Assembly: GCA_965197455.1 (NCBI GenBank) | Contig: OZ240208.1 | Span: 1,984,001-2,048,000 of the forward strand | Length of the DNA stretch: 64,000 nt | From: JAGWBD01 sp965197455 | GTDB taxonomy: Bacteria; Chloroflexota; Anaerolineae; Aggregatilineales; Phototrophicaceae | Reading direction: 5' to 3' | In this document: positions 32,719-40,646 of the stretch, piece after piece | Position numbering within the stretch: the stretch's first letter is position 1 | Layout: each line of letters starts with the position of its first letter | Made by a program: the position numbers and the translations under genes | Notes under the pieces: model-generated | What the model was told of the DNA's origin: nothing | Seen by the model: the letters and a program-made list of their open reading frames with translations, nothing else | Database searches by the model: none

Positions 32719-33614
32719 CCCTTGATGCCGGAGAGGTTGGCGCCCTGGATGAACTGCTTCTGGAAGAGAAAGAAGACGATTAGCACGGGCACCACCATCA
32801 TGACGGTGGCCGCCATCTGCTGGTGCTGCATGCCGCCCTGGCCGGGCAGCGAGGTGAACTTGTAGAGGCCGATTGCCAGGGTGTGCAGGTTCTCGTCCTT
32901 GAGGTAGATCAGCGGCCCGAGGAACTCGTTCCAGCTGCCCTGCACACTGAGGATGCCCATCACCACGATGGCCGGCTTGGCCAGCGGCACCATGATGCGC
33001 GTGAAGATGCGAATCGCGCTGGCGCCGTCGATCTTGGCCGAATCAAGGAAATCCTGCGGGATGCCGAGGAAGAACTGGCGCCCGAGGAAGATGAAGAAGG
33101 CGTTGCCGAACCATTCCGGCACGACCAGCGGGTAGAAGGTGTTCACCCAGCCGATCTCGTTGTAGACGATGTAGACCGGGATCAGGCGCACCGCGAAAGG
33201 CAGCATCAGCGTCGCCAGCAGGATGAGGAAGAGCACGTCGCGGAAGGGGAAGCGGAAGCGCGCGAAGCCGTAGGCCACGATGGTCGAGGAGATCAGGCTG
33301 CCGACCAGCGAGAAGATGGTGATGATCATCGTGTTACGGAAGGTCACGCCGAAGTTCCAGAAGCGCAGCGCCTCCGTGTAGTTCTCCGGCTGCCACACGC
33401 GCGGGATCCACTCGGGCGGGAAGATGCCCACCTGCGACAGCGGCATGAAGGAAGTCATCAACATCCAGATCAGCGGCGCGATGAACCACAGGCTGCAGGC
33501 GATCAGCAGCAGATACAGCAGCGCGCGGGCCAGCCGCTGCGACAGCGGCTTCTGCACCTGCGTCGCGGGAACGCCGCTCGCCAGGATTGCGCTGCTCTCG
33601 CCTGTGGTGGCCAT
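32715..33614 (-). CDS. ABC sugar transporter permease (MalG-like)
   Basis: 299 aa, six TM helices. The EAA loop that contacts the ATPase reads PQDFLDSAKIDGASAIRIF. The N-terminus LLLIACSLWFIAPLIWMLMTSF is typical of CUT1 family MalG-type subunits. AGGAG lies ten bases before the ATG. Forms the channel with the MalF-like subunit encoded just upstream. The operon has no ATPase gene, so a shared MsmX/UgpC-type ATPase from elsewhere is expected. Confidence 0.9.
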   Translation of the reverse strand: MATTGESSAILASGVPATQVQKPLSQRLARALLYLLLIACSLWFIAPLIWMLMTSFMPLSQVGIFPPEWIPRVWQPENYTEALRFWNFGVTFRNTMIITIFSLVGSLISSTIVAYGFARFRFPFRDVLFLILLATLMLPFAVRLIPVYIVYNEIGWVNTFYPLVVPEWFGNAFFIFLGRQFFLGIPQDFLDSAKIDGASAIRIFTRIMVPLAKPAIVVMGILSVQGSWNEFLGPLIYLKDENLHTLAIGLYKFTSLPGQGGMQHQQMAATVMMVVPVLIVFFLFQKQFIQGANLSGIKG

Positions 33615-33639
33615 GGTGCGGACGTCTCCTCTCCGCTGC

Positions 33640-34590
33640 TCAGTTGTTGTAGAACACCCAGCGGTCGGATGTCACGACGATGGTGGCGGTGAAAATGAAG
33701 AGGATCATGAACAGGATCCAGGCCAGCGCCGAGGCGTAGCCCATCTGCGGCGGCAGAAACTCGAAGGCGTGATTGTAGAGATGCAGCATGTAGGTGCGCG
33801 TGGCGTCGCGCGGGCCACCGCTGGTCATGATGAAGACCTGGTTGAAGACCTGGAAGGCGCCGATGATGTTGATGAGCACGTTGAGGAAGATGGTGGGCGT
33901 CAACAGCGGCAGCGTCACGCGGCGCAGGCGCTGCAACCAGCTGGCGCCGTCGATGCGCGCCGCGTCGTAGTATTCCTCCGGGATATTCTGCAGGCCGGCG
34001 AGGAAGATGATCATGGTCACGCCGACCCAGGTGGTGCTCATCACCAGCAGGCCGCTCATGGCGTAGGACGGGCTGCTCAGCCAGCGGATGCGCTCCTGGC
34101 CGAACAGGCCCAGGAACCAGTTCAGCAGGCCGTAGCGCGCGTTCAGGATGTAGATCCACACCATCGAGATGGCCACGATGGGCACCGTCGAGGGGATGTA
34201 GAACAGCGTGCGCCACAGGCCGAGGAAACGCACCTTCGAGTTCAGCAGCATCGCCAGCGAAAAGGCCAGTGAGATGCGGATGGCGACCGAGCCGACCACG
34301 TAGAGCACCGTGTTGCGCAGCGACTTCAGGAAGAGCGAGTCGCCGCTGAAGATTTCGGCGTAGTTGTCGAGGCCGATCCACGCGGGCGGGTTGATGACGT
34401 CATAGCGCGTGAAGCTCAGCACGAAGGAGGCGACGAAGGGAAAGAAGGAAAAGAGCAGCAGGCCGATGATCCAGGGGCTGATGAAGGCCAGACCGGTCAG
34501 CGCCTCGCGGCGGCGCATGGGCGTCAAATCGCGCCAGCGCTCGCGTTTGCCGCGCACGCTGCGCAGCTGTGTGCCGAATGCTGCCGTCAT
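33640..34590 (-). CDS. ABC sugar transporter permease (MalF-like)
   Basis: 316 aa from the ATG at 34590 (MTAAFGTQLRS), five bases after AGGAGG; the frame is open nine codons further up but without a ribosome binding site. Six TM helices, with FISPWIIGLLLFSFFPFVAS as the first. The EAA loop is EEYYDAARIDGASWLQRL. It is the MalF partner of the next gene. A stable hairpin separates it from the binding-protein gene. Confidence 0.9.
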   Translation of the reverse strand: MTAAFGTQLRSVRGKRERWRDLTPMRRREALTGLAFISPWIIGLLLFSFFPFVASFVLSFTRYDVINPPAWIGLDNYAEIFSGDSLFLKSLRNTVLYVVGSVAIRISLAFSLAMLLNSKVRFLGLWRTLFYIPSTVPIVAISMVWIYILNARYGLLNWFLGLFGQERIRWLSSPSYAMSGLLVMSTTWVGVTMIIFLAGLQNIPEEYYDAARIDGASWLQRLRRVTLPLLTPTIFLNVLINIIGAFQVFNQVFIMTSGGPRDATRTYMLHLYNHAFEFLPPQMGYASALAWILFMILFIFTATIVVTSDRWVFYNN

Positions 34591-34619
34591 GCCCGCCTCC
34601 TGCTCTCCGGCCTGCACGG

Positions 34620-34649
34620 GCGGGGAGGAACGCGAGCGCTCCTCCCCGC
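34620..34649 (-). promoter_or_regulatory. Intercistronic hairpin between binding-protein and permease genes
   Basis: 10-bp perfect stem GCGGGGAGGA (34620-34629) / TCCTCCCCGC (34640-34649) with a 10-base loop. Such hairpins after binding-protein genes commonly stabilise the upstream mRNA or attenuate read-through, which gives an excess of binding protein over permeases. No T-run follows, so full termination is not expected. Confidence 0.65.
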
Positions 34650-34668
34650 TACGTTATGTAACTTCGCT

Positions 34669-36102
34669 TTAGCCGTACTGGGCCCAGAAGGTGTCCAGCA
34701 GCTCCTGAATCTCCGCCTCGGCGTCAGCGAGGGCATCCTCGATCGACTTCTCGCCGAAGAGCACCTCGTCCGACATGCGACGGAGAATTTCGTTTGCTTC
34801 CGGCTGCACCGGCGACACCGTTACCACGCTGTCCAGCACCGCCACGCCGAGGATGTCTTCGGCCATGCGGTGCGACACGCCTTCCCTGGCGTAGCCGTCA
34901 CAACCGGCCAGCGGCGAGGGCCGCTGCTGCTGCTGCAGGAACCAGCAGGCGCCACCGACCATACTGGTCGTGGTCTCACCATCGCCATTGACGTCGCCGA
35001 CACCCAGCAGGGCGCCAGCCTCGTCGTAGTCCAGCTCCAGTTCAACGTTCGACTCGACCTGGGCCGTCATCCACTTGACCAGCTGCCAGGCCTCGTCGGG
35101 GTGCGGCGCATTCCTGGGGACCATAAAGCCCCAGCCGCCGAAGACCGGACCGCGCCGGCCCGGGTTGCCGCTGGGCCCGTAGGGCATGGGCGCCACGCCG
35201 AAGCCCAGGTTGCCCTCGCCGTCATCGCCGAAGACGTCGGTGGTGCCATGGCTCTCCAGCTGGAAGAGCTGCCACGAGCCGCTGATCTGGATCGAGTCGA
35301 AGCCCAGGATGAGCGGCGTCTGGTCGAACTCGCCGGTCATCTCGTAGAAGGAACTGACCTCCTCGATGCCGAAGTTGATGTCATCGGTGAAGGCCTGGAT
35401 GAAATCCAGGGTCTCGTAGCCGGCCTGGTTGTTGATGGTGACCGTGCGCAGGTCAGCGCTGATCCAGTCCTGGCCGTTGGCGTTGAGCCAGTACAGGAAA
35501 CCCTGGGCATTAACGTTCACGCCGACGCGGTCAAGGAAGCCATCCGCGCCGATGCGCAGCGCCATACCGGCTTCCGCCAGTTCGTCCCAGGTCTCGGGGA
35601 AGGATTCGAAGCCGGCGTCGGCCAGATGTTTCTTGTTGTACCAGGCGATGCCCAGCGCGCCGCCCGTGGGGTTGGGCAGCATCCAGGTCTTGCCGTCATA
35701 CTGGTTGCCGCCAAACTCGGCGGGCACGAACATGTCGATCGTGATGCCGTCCGCCGCCATGTAGTCATCCAGCGCGATGATTGAATCGGTGGCGGCGAAG
35801 AAGGGCAGGTCCTGGCGGCCGAACATCGTCACGTCCGGCGGCGAGCCGGCGGCGATGGCGGTCAGCAGGTTGGGCAGCCGGTTGTCCCAGGGCAGGAAGA
35901 TGTTGTTGACGCAAATGCCCGGGTTGGCCACCTCGAAGGCCGCGATGGCCGATTGCATGATGGGGATGCGGTTGCCGCCCCAGTGGTGCCAGTAGGTCAG
36001 GGTGATATCGCCCTGGCAGTCCGGGTTCTGCGCCTGCGCCACCAGCGTGAAGGACAGCAACATGGTAATGAGCAGCACTGCACTTAAGAGCTTCCTGGTC
36101 AC
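34669..36102 (-). CDS. ABC transporter extracellular solute-binding protein (family 1)
   Basis: 477 aa. Sec signal peptide (KLLSAVLLITMLLSFTLVAQA) then ITLTYWHHWGGNRIPIMQ, the usual start of carbohydrate-binding SBPs, and GWGFMVPRNAPHPDEAWQLVKWM near the C-terminal lobe. No lipobox Cys is evident, so it may be held by an uncleaved signal. GTG start with AAAGGAAA upstream. First gene of the seven-gene operon, with promoter at 36200-36228. It delivers a sugar-like solute, probably sulfated given the sulfatase downstream (inference). Confidence 0.9.
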   Translation of the reverse strand: MTRKLLSAVLLITMLLSFTLVAQAQNPDCQGDITLTYWHHWGGNRIPIMQSAIAAFEVANPGICVNNIFLPWDNRLPNLLTAIAAGSPPDVTMFGRQDLPFFAATDSIIALDDYMAADGITIDMFVPAEFGGNQYDGKTWMLPNPTGGALGIAWYNKKHLADAGFESFPETWDELAEAGMALRIGADGFLDRVGVNVNAQGFLYWLNANGQDWISADLRTVTINNQAGYETLDFIQAFTDDINFGIEEVSSFYEMTGEFDQTPLILGFDSIQISGSWQLFQLESHGTTDVFGDDGEGNLGFGVAPMPYGPSGNPGRRGPVFGGWGFMVPRNAPHPDEAWQLVKWMTAQVESNVELELDYDEAGALLGVGDVNGDGETTTSMVGGACWFLQQQQRPSPLAGCDGYAREGVSHRMAEDILGVAVLDSVVTVSPVQPEANEILRRMSDEVLFGEKSIEDALADAEAEIQELLDTFWAQYG

Positions 36103-36199
36103 GAGTGTTTCCTTTCTCCATAAGGGACGATGAACGAACAGAATTCAGGCATGTGAATCCTGATGCCGCGGCCCGCTTGGCGCGGCGCGCGACCGCGCA

Positions 36200-36228
36200 A
36201 CTATACCCCGCGCCTGAACTCAGGGCAA
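36200..36228 (-). promoter_or_regulatory. Promoter of the ABC transporter/sulfatase operon
   Basis: Minus strand: -35 TTGCCC (36223-36228), 17-bp spacer, -10 TATAGT (36200-36205). Start near 36193, leader about 90 nt. The leader contains an interrupted inverted repeat TCAGG-N9-CCTGA that could bind a regulator. Confidence 0.7.
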
Positions 36229-36281
36229 CGGGGCGATGCGGCATGCGCCATCTGCGCCGTACATTTGTGCGAAAGTTGTTG

Positions 36282-36307
36282 TAGAATAAGCCCGCGTCCG
36301 GCGCGGG
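36282..36307 (+). promoter_or_regulatory. Probable -10 element and 5' hairpin of the ApeA-like gene
   Basis: -10 TAGAAT at 36282-36287 (weak -35). It is followed by CCCGCG (36291-36296) TCCGG CGCGGG (36302-36307), a 6-bp hairpin whose right arm abuts the Shine-Dalgarno GAGAGGAA. Folding could limit translation of the toxic product. Confidence 0.4.
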
Positions 36308-36314
36308 AGAGGAA

Positions 36315-37709
36315 GTGCGTAGGGTGGAAGCGTTTACGACGAAGGGCCACTGGTGGCTGCCGGGAGATGATCCCCAAAATGCAATTGCCGGAATCCTGAC
36401 ATTCGATCCGCGTGGTCAATCGAAACTGGAAATGTTCGATGCGTTTGAATCTTGGGAGGAGATGGGGACAACGGGAAGAGTTGAACCCGTCATTCTTGGG
36501 TATGGGGACAAGGGTCAAGCCATCACACTGTTGCACTGTTTGCATACGGGTTCTGACTTTGCTATCAGTGGCAACTTGTGGCGCAGTGCAACCTATATTC
36601 CTCGCGACGTAATCCAGGGGCAACTATTCGAATCCGAAGAAAATATTGCCTTCAATCAAATGCTATTAAAGTTTTACGGGTTGGAGGGATGGGCAACCTC
36701 TGGCAAAGGATGGAAACTCGACAAGGTGGAGGGTCTTACCATTGTCAGGTCTGCTGAAGATGACATTATCGTTGAACTGGACGGGTTCAAGTTGGTATTC
36801 AGACGTAGTTACTCTTGGTCTGGAGACCAACGCAGGTCATTTTCAGTCAAACAGAATTTCGAAATCAATTTAGTCGTCAACGATTCGTGGGAATACGAAG
36901 AGTTCATAAACAAAATTTACCAGATTCAGGTTTTCTTGAGCTTGGCAATGAGGACTGCCACATGGCCAGTATCTATTGAAGCTCCAGATCCTTCCGAGGC
37001 CAACCGGAAAGCATCAATTCACTTCTCTCCCAGCACTGACTTCCAAGCAGAAAAGAATTTGTTTGTCCACGATATGTATTTCACGTTGGAGGGTGTGCGT
37101 CCTAAACTGCAACTGTGCCTCAATAACTGGTTTGCTAAGTCCGGCAAACTGGAACAAGTGATCAGACTTTACAATTTGACCATTTCAAAAAAGGTTTCTC
37201 TCGAACAGAGATTCTTGACTCTTGCAAAGGCGGTAGAAGTGTACCACCGTCAGATGCATGACGAAGCGTATGTGGATGAGGCTGTCTTTAAGCAAATTTG
37301 CTACATACTGGAAACATCGCTCCCTTACAGCATCCATGAAGGACTGAAACAACGAATTCACAATTCAATCAAATACACCAATGGCCCGTCGTTCGGTGGA
37401 AGATTGAGGAGAATCCGCAATAGACTCAGGCAATACAACGAGCAACTCTTTGAAGACTATGATCGATTTACCACAGCGGTAGTAGGCACCAGAAATTATC
37501 TGACACACTTCGACGAGACAGGGGAATCGGAAGCTAAAACAGACGGCCAATCTCTTTACTATATGTCCATGCGCTTGCGTTACATCCTTGAGTTGTGTCT
37601 TCTATCGGAACTGGGGTTTTCTGAGTCAGATCTCAAGGAAATGATAACAAATAACCTGAGAGTTCGTCCCTTGCCATCACGTCCGGAGTCGACTCATCAT
37701 AAGACTTGA
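36315..37709 (+). CDS. ApeA-like HEPN ribonuclease, anti-phage defence
   Basis: 464 aa. The N-terminus (TTKGHWWLPGDDPQNAIAGI, then LTFDP and LEMFDAF) matches the ApeA N-terminal domain. The C-terminal 170 residues are an all-helical HEPN domain with the RNase motif R-x4-H as R393-NYLT-H398. ApeA in E. coli is a single-gene abortive defence system whose HEPN cleaves RNA on infection. GTG start is assigned at 36315, with a GTG three codons later as alternative. The gene is distinctly AT-rich, with rare codons for this genome, indicating recent transfer. No partner gene is adjacent other than an orphan nucleotidyltransferase. Confidence 0.8.
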   Translation: MRRVEAFTTKGHWWLPGDDPQNAIAGILTFDPRGQSKLEMFDAFESWEEMGTTGRVEPVILGYGDKGQAITLLHCLHTGSDFAISGNLWRSATYIPRDVIQGQLFESEENIAFNQMLLKFYGLEGWATSGKGWKLDKVEGLTIVRSAEDDIIVELDGFKLVFRRSYSWSGDQRRSFSVKQNFEINLVVNDSWEYEEFINKIYQIQVFLSLAMRTATWPVSIEAPDPSEANRKASIHFSPSTDFQAEKNLFVHDMYFTLEGVRPKLQLCLNNWFAKSGKLEQVIRLYNLTISKKVSLEQRFLTLAKAVEVYHRQMHDEAYVDEAVFKQICYILETSLPYSIHEGLKQRIHNSIKYTNGPSFGGRLRRIRNRLRQYNEQLFEDYDRFTTAVVGTRNYLTHFDETGESEAKTDGQSLYYMSMRLRYILELCLLSELGFSESDLKEMITNNLRVRPLPSRPESTHHKT

Positions 37710-37751
37710 CGAACAGCCGCACTACCGCCTCACTCCGCTACCCAAACCGCG

Positions 37752-37774
37752 CCCTGAGCAGCGCCGCGCCGGAC
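37752..37774 (-). repeat. Gene-tail relic, copy 1 of a 23-bp direct repeat
   Basis: Identical to 38321-38343. On the minus strand the repeat plus adjoining bases reads SGAALLRARFG then a stop; copy 2 reads SGAALLRVKFG then a stop. Both look like the last dozen codons of paralogous minus-strand genes whose bodies are missing. The two copies flank the MNT gene. Confidence 0.6.
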
Positions 37775-37880
37775 ATGACCAATGCCGACAGCGTTCGACC
37801 GGAGCGGGAGCGCATCGCCATGCTGCGCCAGGTGTTACAATGAACTCAGCCCGCCAGGTCGGCGGCGGAGGGGAAGACCC

Positions 37881-38186
37881 TTGAGTGGCGAAACGATAAA
37901 CACCCCGGACGATCTGCGGCGCCGGCGCGAGCAGATCATCGACCTAGCCCGCCGGCATCGCGCCCATCGGATAGCCGTGTTTGGCTCTCTGGCGCGCGGT
38001 GAAGCCCATGCCGAAAGCGATATTGATATCCTGGTCGATTTCGAAGCGGACTACAAATTGCGCGACCACATCCGCCTGACGCAGGCGCTGCAGCGCCTGC
38101 TGGGGCGACGTGTGGAAGTGGTCGATCGCCACAGCCTGCGCACAGAACTGCGGGCGGTCATCCTGCAAGAGGCGCAAGGCCTGTGA
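37881..38186 (+). CDS. MNT-type nucleotidyltransferase (MntA-like antitoxin), orphan
   Basis: 101 aa minimal nucleotidyltransferase: VFGSLARGEAHAESDIDILVDF carries the GSxAxG and DxD residues. In HEPN-MNT modules such proteins AMPylate and silence a HEPN (DUF86) toxin encoded next to them. Start TTG 37881, seven bases after GGAGGGG. No intact HEPN follows: after the stop a frame MPESEKYGPGADSPHP overlaps and breaks off after about 30 codons, so the partner is missing or truncated. It is bounded by 23-bp direct repeats that look like gene tails. Base composition is close to the genome, unlike the ApeA gene 170 bp upstream. Confidence 0.75.
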   Translation: MSGETINTPDDLRRRREQIIDLARRHRAHRIAVFGSLARGEAHAESDIDILVDFEADYKLRDHIRLTQALQRLLGRRVEVVDRHSLRTELRAVILQEAQGL

Positions 38187-38320
38187 GCGCAGCGCCGATG
38201 CCGGAGAGCGAGAAGTACGGCCCTGGAGCGGACTCGCCACACCCCTGTCTGGCTCGGTACCGGGCACATCGGCTCCAGTGTTGACTTACGTGTATGATCC
38301 CCCCCCTCACCCAAACTTCA

Positions 38321-38343
38321 CCCTGAGCAGCGCCGCGCCGGAC
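38321..38343 (-). repeat. Gene-tail relic, copy 2 of the 23-bp direct repeat
   Basis: Identical to 37752-37774 over 23 bp. In context it encodes SGAALLRVKFG and a TGA on the minus strand. It is followed, 25 bp to the right, by a second relic that resembles the SDR tail. The 245-bp gap 38187-38431 thus consists largely of relics. Confidence 0.6.
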
Positions 38344-38367
38344 GCGCTGCAGCGCCGCGCAGCCGCC

Positions 38368-38421
38368 TCAACCAGCGTCATAAGGCGCCACTACCGGATT
38401 CCGGGCCGCCAGCAAATCATC
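38368..38421 (-). pseudogene. Relic of an SDR gene 3' end
   Basis: Minus strand translation DDLLAARNPVVAPYDAG then TGA. The intact SDR gene at 39773 ends LLAGWNPEVTPYDG then TGA, and the DNA of both tails aligns over about 55 bp with several substitutions and a 3-bp gap. It is therefore the tail of a close SDR paralogue or an old duplicate. It lies exactly beyond the membrane-protein gene that separates it from the intact SDR gene. Confidence 0.7.
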
Positions 38422-38431
38422 GCTCCGCCGC

Positions 38432-39766
38432 TCAGGGCGCAGCGAGCACCTCCAACTCGGCAAACAGCACCATGTCCGACGACAGCATACGGCGATTGCT
38501 GTAGCTCGCGTCGTGACCCGTCAATTCCCGCCACGGCGGCTCCCCGCTCCACAGGCGCAGCATGAGCGCGTGGTTGCCGGCGGGCGCATCTGCCGGCAGC
38601 GTCAGCTCCAGCTCCTTGGTGACGATCACGCCGGGTATGAAAGCGGTGCCGGGGAAACGGGCGCCGAGCATATATTCGTCAGCCTGCGCGAGCGAGCGGG
38701 TATGCTCCGGCGGCACCAGGACATGCAGCGACAGGCGGAATTCGGGCGGCTGCAACGGACGGCGCGCCTGCCAGTAGAGGTGGACCTTGACCTCTTCACC
38801 GGGTTGCGCCGGGTTGCCCTCCAGCCAGTAGCCAACCAGCGCCAGGTCGCCGCCCTGATATTCCACCAGCACCGGCTCCGCCCGTAGCCGCAGCTCCAGC
38901 CCGGGCAGCACCCACCACGGGATGATATAAAGTGCCAGCGCCAGCGCGCCGGCAAGTGGTACAACCCTACTCGTTCGCAGCCAGGCGCGGCGCCACCCGT
39001 CGCCAGCGCGATGCGGCGCTGTGTTTGTCTGTCCCAATAGCAACAGGGCGCCGAGCGCCAGCGTGACTCCGACCAGTTCCGCAAGTTCTTCCAGCAGATT
39101 CCAGACCGGTTTGTTCAAGGCAAAGGAGTCGCAGAGGGCATCCAGCCAGGCTGGCCCGCCACAGGGTGTCCCCTGTCTGACAATGTGGTCCAGAACCATA
39201 TCCAGCAACACGCCGCTGGCAGCCATCGTGGCCAGGCCAACGAGCAGCAGACTATAGATGCGCCGGTGCCGTCCGCCCTGGATGAGCAGAAATCCGATCG
39301 GCAGCACCATCGCTGAGCCGGCAAGCAGGTACAGCGCCCGCCACAGGGTTCGGTTCGTTTCGTGGATGACAAAGAACTCGTCCACGGCGAGGAAGAGGAA
39401 GCCCGCGCCCAGCACAAGCCAGTAAAGTCGAACCCCCCACTCCGGGATGCGGAAGTCGGAGTCTGTCCGCGTCCACCTTAACCCGAGCAGCAGGGCAGCC
39501 ACTCCGGCCATGCACAGCTGCGCGGCGGCCATGGCAACCGCAAAGCGCCTTTCCGCGCCCAGATACAGATTCCAGTTCAGCAGCGTGCGCCCCGTCGACA
39601 GAATGCCCGGCTGTGCCAGGGCGAGCAGCAGCTCGATGGCCAGCAGGACAAGCAGCAGCCTGCGGATGTAAGGCGCCGGGCGAGCGCGCCACAGCAGAAT
39701 GACACCGGCAACCAGCAGGACAACGAGGCCGGTCGCAAGCAGCGCCAGCAGGAAGAAGACATTCAT
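38432..39766 (-). CDS. Unknown membrane protein with C-terminal soluble domain
   Basis: 444 aa, family not recognised. About eight TM helices in residues 1-290 (first: VFFLLALLATGLVVLLVAGVILLW), with FLAVDEFFVIHETNRTLWR and ASGVLLDMVLDHIVRQG between helices; DEFFVIHE and DMVLDH are acidic/histidine clusters. The last 150 residues form a soluble beta-rich domain (VLVEYQGGDLALVGYWLEGN, then EVKVHLYWQARRPLQ) like those seen after multi-TM glycosyltransferases. GAGG precedes the ATG. It lies between the SDR gene and a relic of an SDR tail, so it may be inserted cargo. Confidence 0.55.
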   Translation of the reverse strand: MNVFFLLALLATGLVVLLVAGVILLWRARPAPYIRRLLLVLLAIELLLALAQPGILSTGRTLLNWNLYLGAERRFAVAMAAAQLCMAGVAALLLGLRWTRTDSDFRIPEWGVRLYWLVLGAGFLFLAVDEFFVIHETNRTLWRALYLLAGSAMVLPIGFLLIQGGRHRRIYSLLLVGLATMAASGVLLDMVLDHIVRQGTPCGGPAWLDALCDSFALNKPVWNLLEELAELVGVTLALGALLLLGQTNTAPHRAGDGWRRAWLRTSRVVPLAGALALALYIIPWWVLPGLELRLRAEPVLVEYQGGDLALVGYWLEGNPAQPGEEVKVHLYWQARRPLQPPEFRLSLHVLVPPEHTRSLAQADEYMLGARFPGTAFIPGVIVTKELELTLPADAPAGNHALMLRLWSGEPPWRELTGHDASYSNRRMLSSDMVLFAELEVLAAP

Positions 39767-39772
39767 TACGCC

Positions 39773-40645
39773 TCAACCATCATAAGGCGTCACCTCCGGA
39801 TTCCACCCCGCCAGCAGGTTCGCGCAACGCTGCCCGATTTTGACCATGTGCGCGTCGTCCCAGGCATGCGTGTAGATGTAGAAACGGCCCTCGCGCAGCG
39901 CGGCGAAAGTGTGCTCCGCCACCCGCGCCGGATCCATGCCGTTGTCGATGTTCGTCGAATGCCCGGCAATCCATGCACGCCGGCCAGGGACCTCAACCTC
40001 ATCGCGTTCGTCCGGCTCGCGCGCGATGGCCGCCGGCCGGTTGCGCCGCGCGCCCGTCAGCGCCGTGGCCACCGTCCCGGGACACAGCACATGCGCCTGC
40101 ACAGGCGTGTCCATACGCGACAGCTCTTCATAAAGCGTCTCGCTCAGCGCCACGATGGCGTGTTTGGTGACGGTGTAGATGCCCAGATGGCCGGCCATCA
40201 ACCCGGCGACCGAGGCCGTGTTGACGATGTGCGCGGGTTCGTTCTGCTGCAGCAGCCGCGGCGCGAAGACGTGCACGCCATGAATCACGCCCCACAGGTT
40301 CACGCCCAGCAGCCACTGCCAGTTGGAGATGGTGCCTGCCAGCACGCTGCCGGCCACCGTCGAGCCGACGCCGGCGTTGTTGCAGAGCAGATGCACACTG
40401 CCGAAGTGCGCCCAGGCCTGCCCGGCCAGCGCCTCCACGTCGGCCAGCTGCGAGACGTCCGTGCGCAGCGGCAGCACCTCGGCGCCCAGCGCGCGCAGCT
40501 CCGTCGCAGCCGCGTCCAGCGCGCCCTGCTCGATGTCGGCCAGCACCAGCTGCATGCCCTCGGCGGCCGCCAGCCGCGCCAGCCCCAGGCCGATGCCGCT
40601 GGCGCCGCCGGTGATAACCGCGACCTTGCCCCGGAAGTCCTGCAT
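39773..40645 (-). CDS. Short-chain dehydrogenase/reductase
   Basis: 290 aa from ATG 40645 (MQDFRGKVAV), eight bases after AGGAGG. NAD(P)-binding VITGGASGIGLGLAR, NNAGVG, catalytic Ser in HIVNTASVAG and Y-x3-K in YTVTKHAIVAL are present. The long tail after residue 190 (RNRPAAIAREPDERDE) is typical of SDRs found with steroid or lipid metabolism. Substrate unknown. One base separates it from the phosphatase gene upstream, so both form an operon. Confidence 0.85.
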   Translation of the reverse strand: MQDFRGKVAVITGGASGIGLGLARLAAAEGMQLVLADIEQGALDAAATELRALGAEVLPLRTDVSQLADVEALAGQAWAHFGSVHLLCNNAGVGSTVAGSVLAGTISNWQWLLGVNLWGVIHGVHVFAPRLLQQNEPAHIVNTASVAGLMAGHLGIYTVTKHAIVALSETLYEELSRMDTPVQAHVLCPGTVATALTGARRNRPAAIAREPDERDEVEVPGRRAWIAGHSTNIDNGMDPARVAEHTFAALREGRFYIYTHAWDDAHMVKIGQRCANLLAGWNPEVTPYDG

Positions 40646-40646
40646 G

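Noticed and set aside
36103..36314. Riboswitch in the leader of the ABC transporter operon
   Set aside because: Only a weak interrupted inverted repeat is seen; no known aptamer core could be recognised.
37775..37843. 22-codon frame MTNADSVRPERERIAMLRQV before mntA
   Set aside because: No ribosome binding site and partly within a gene-tail relic; kept out as too short to support.
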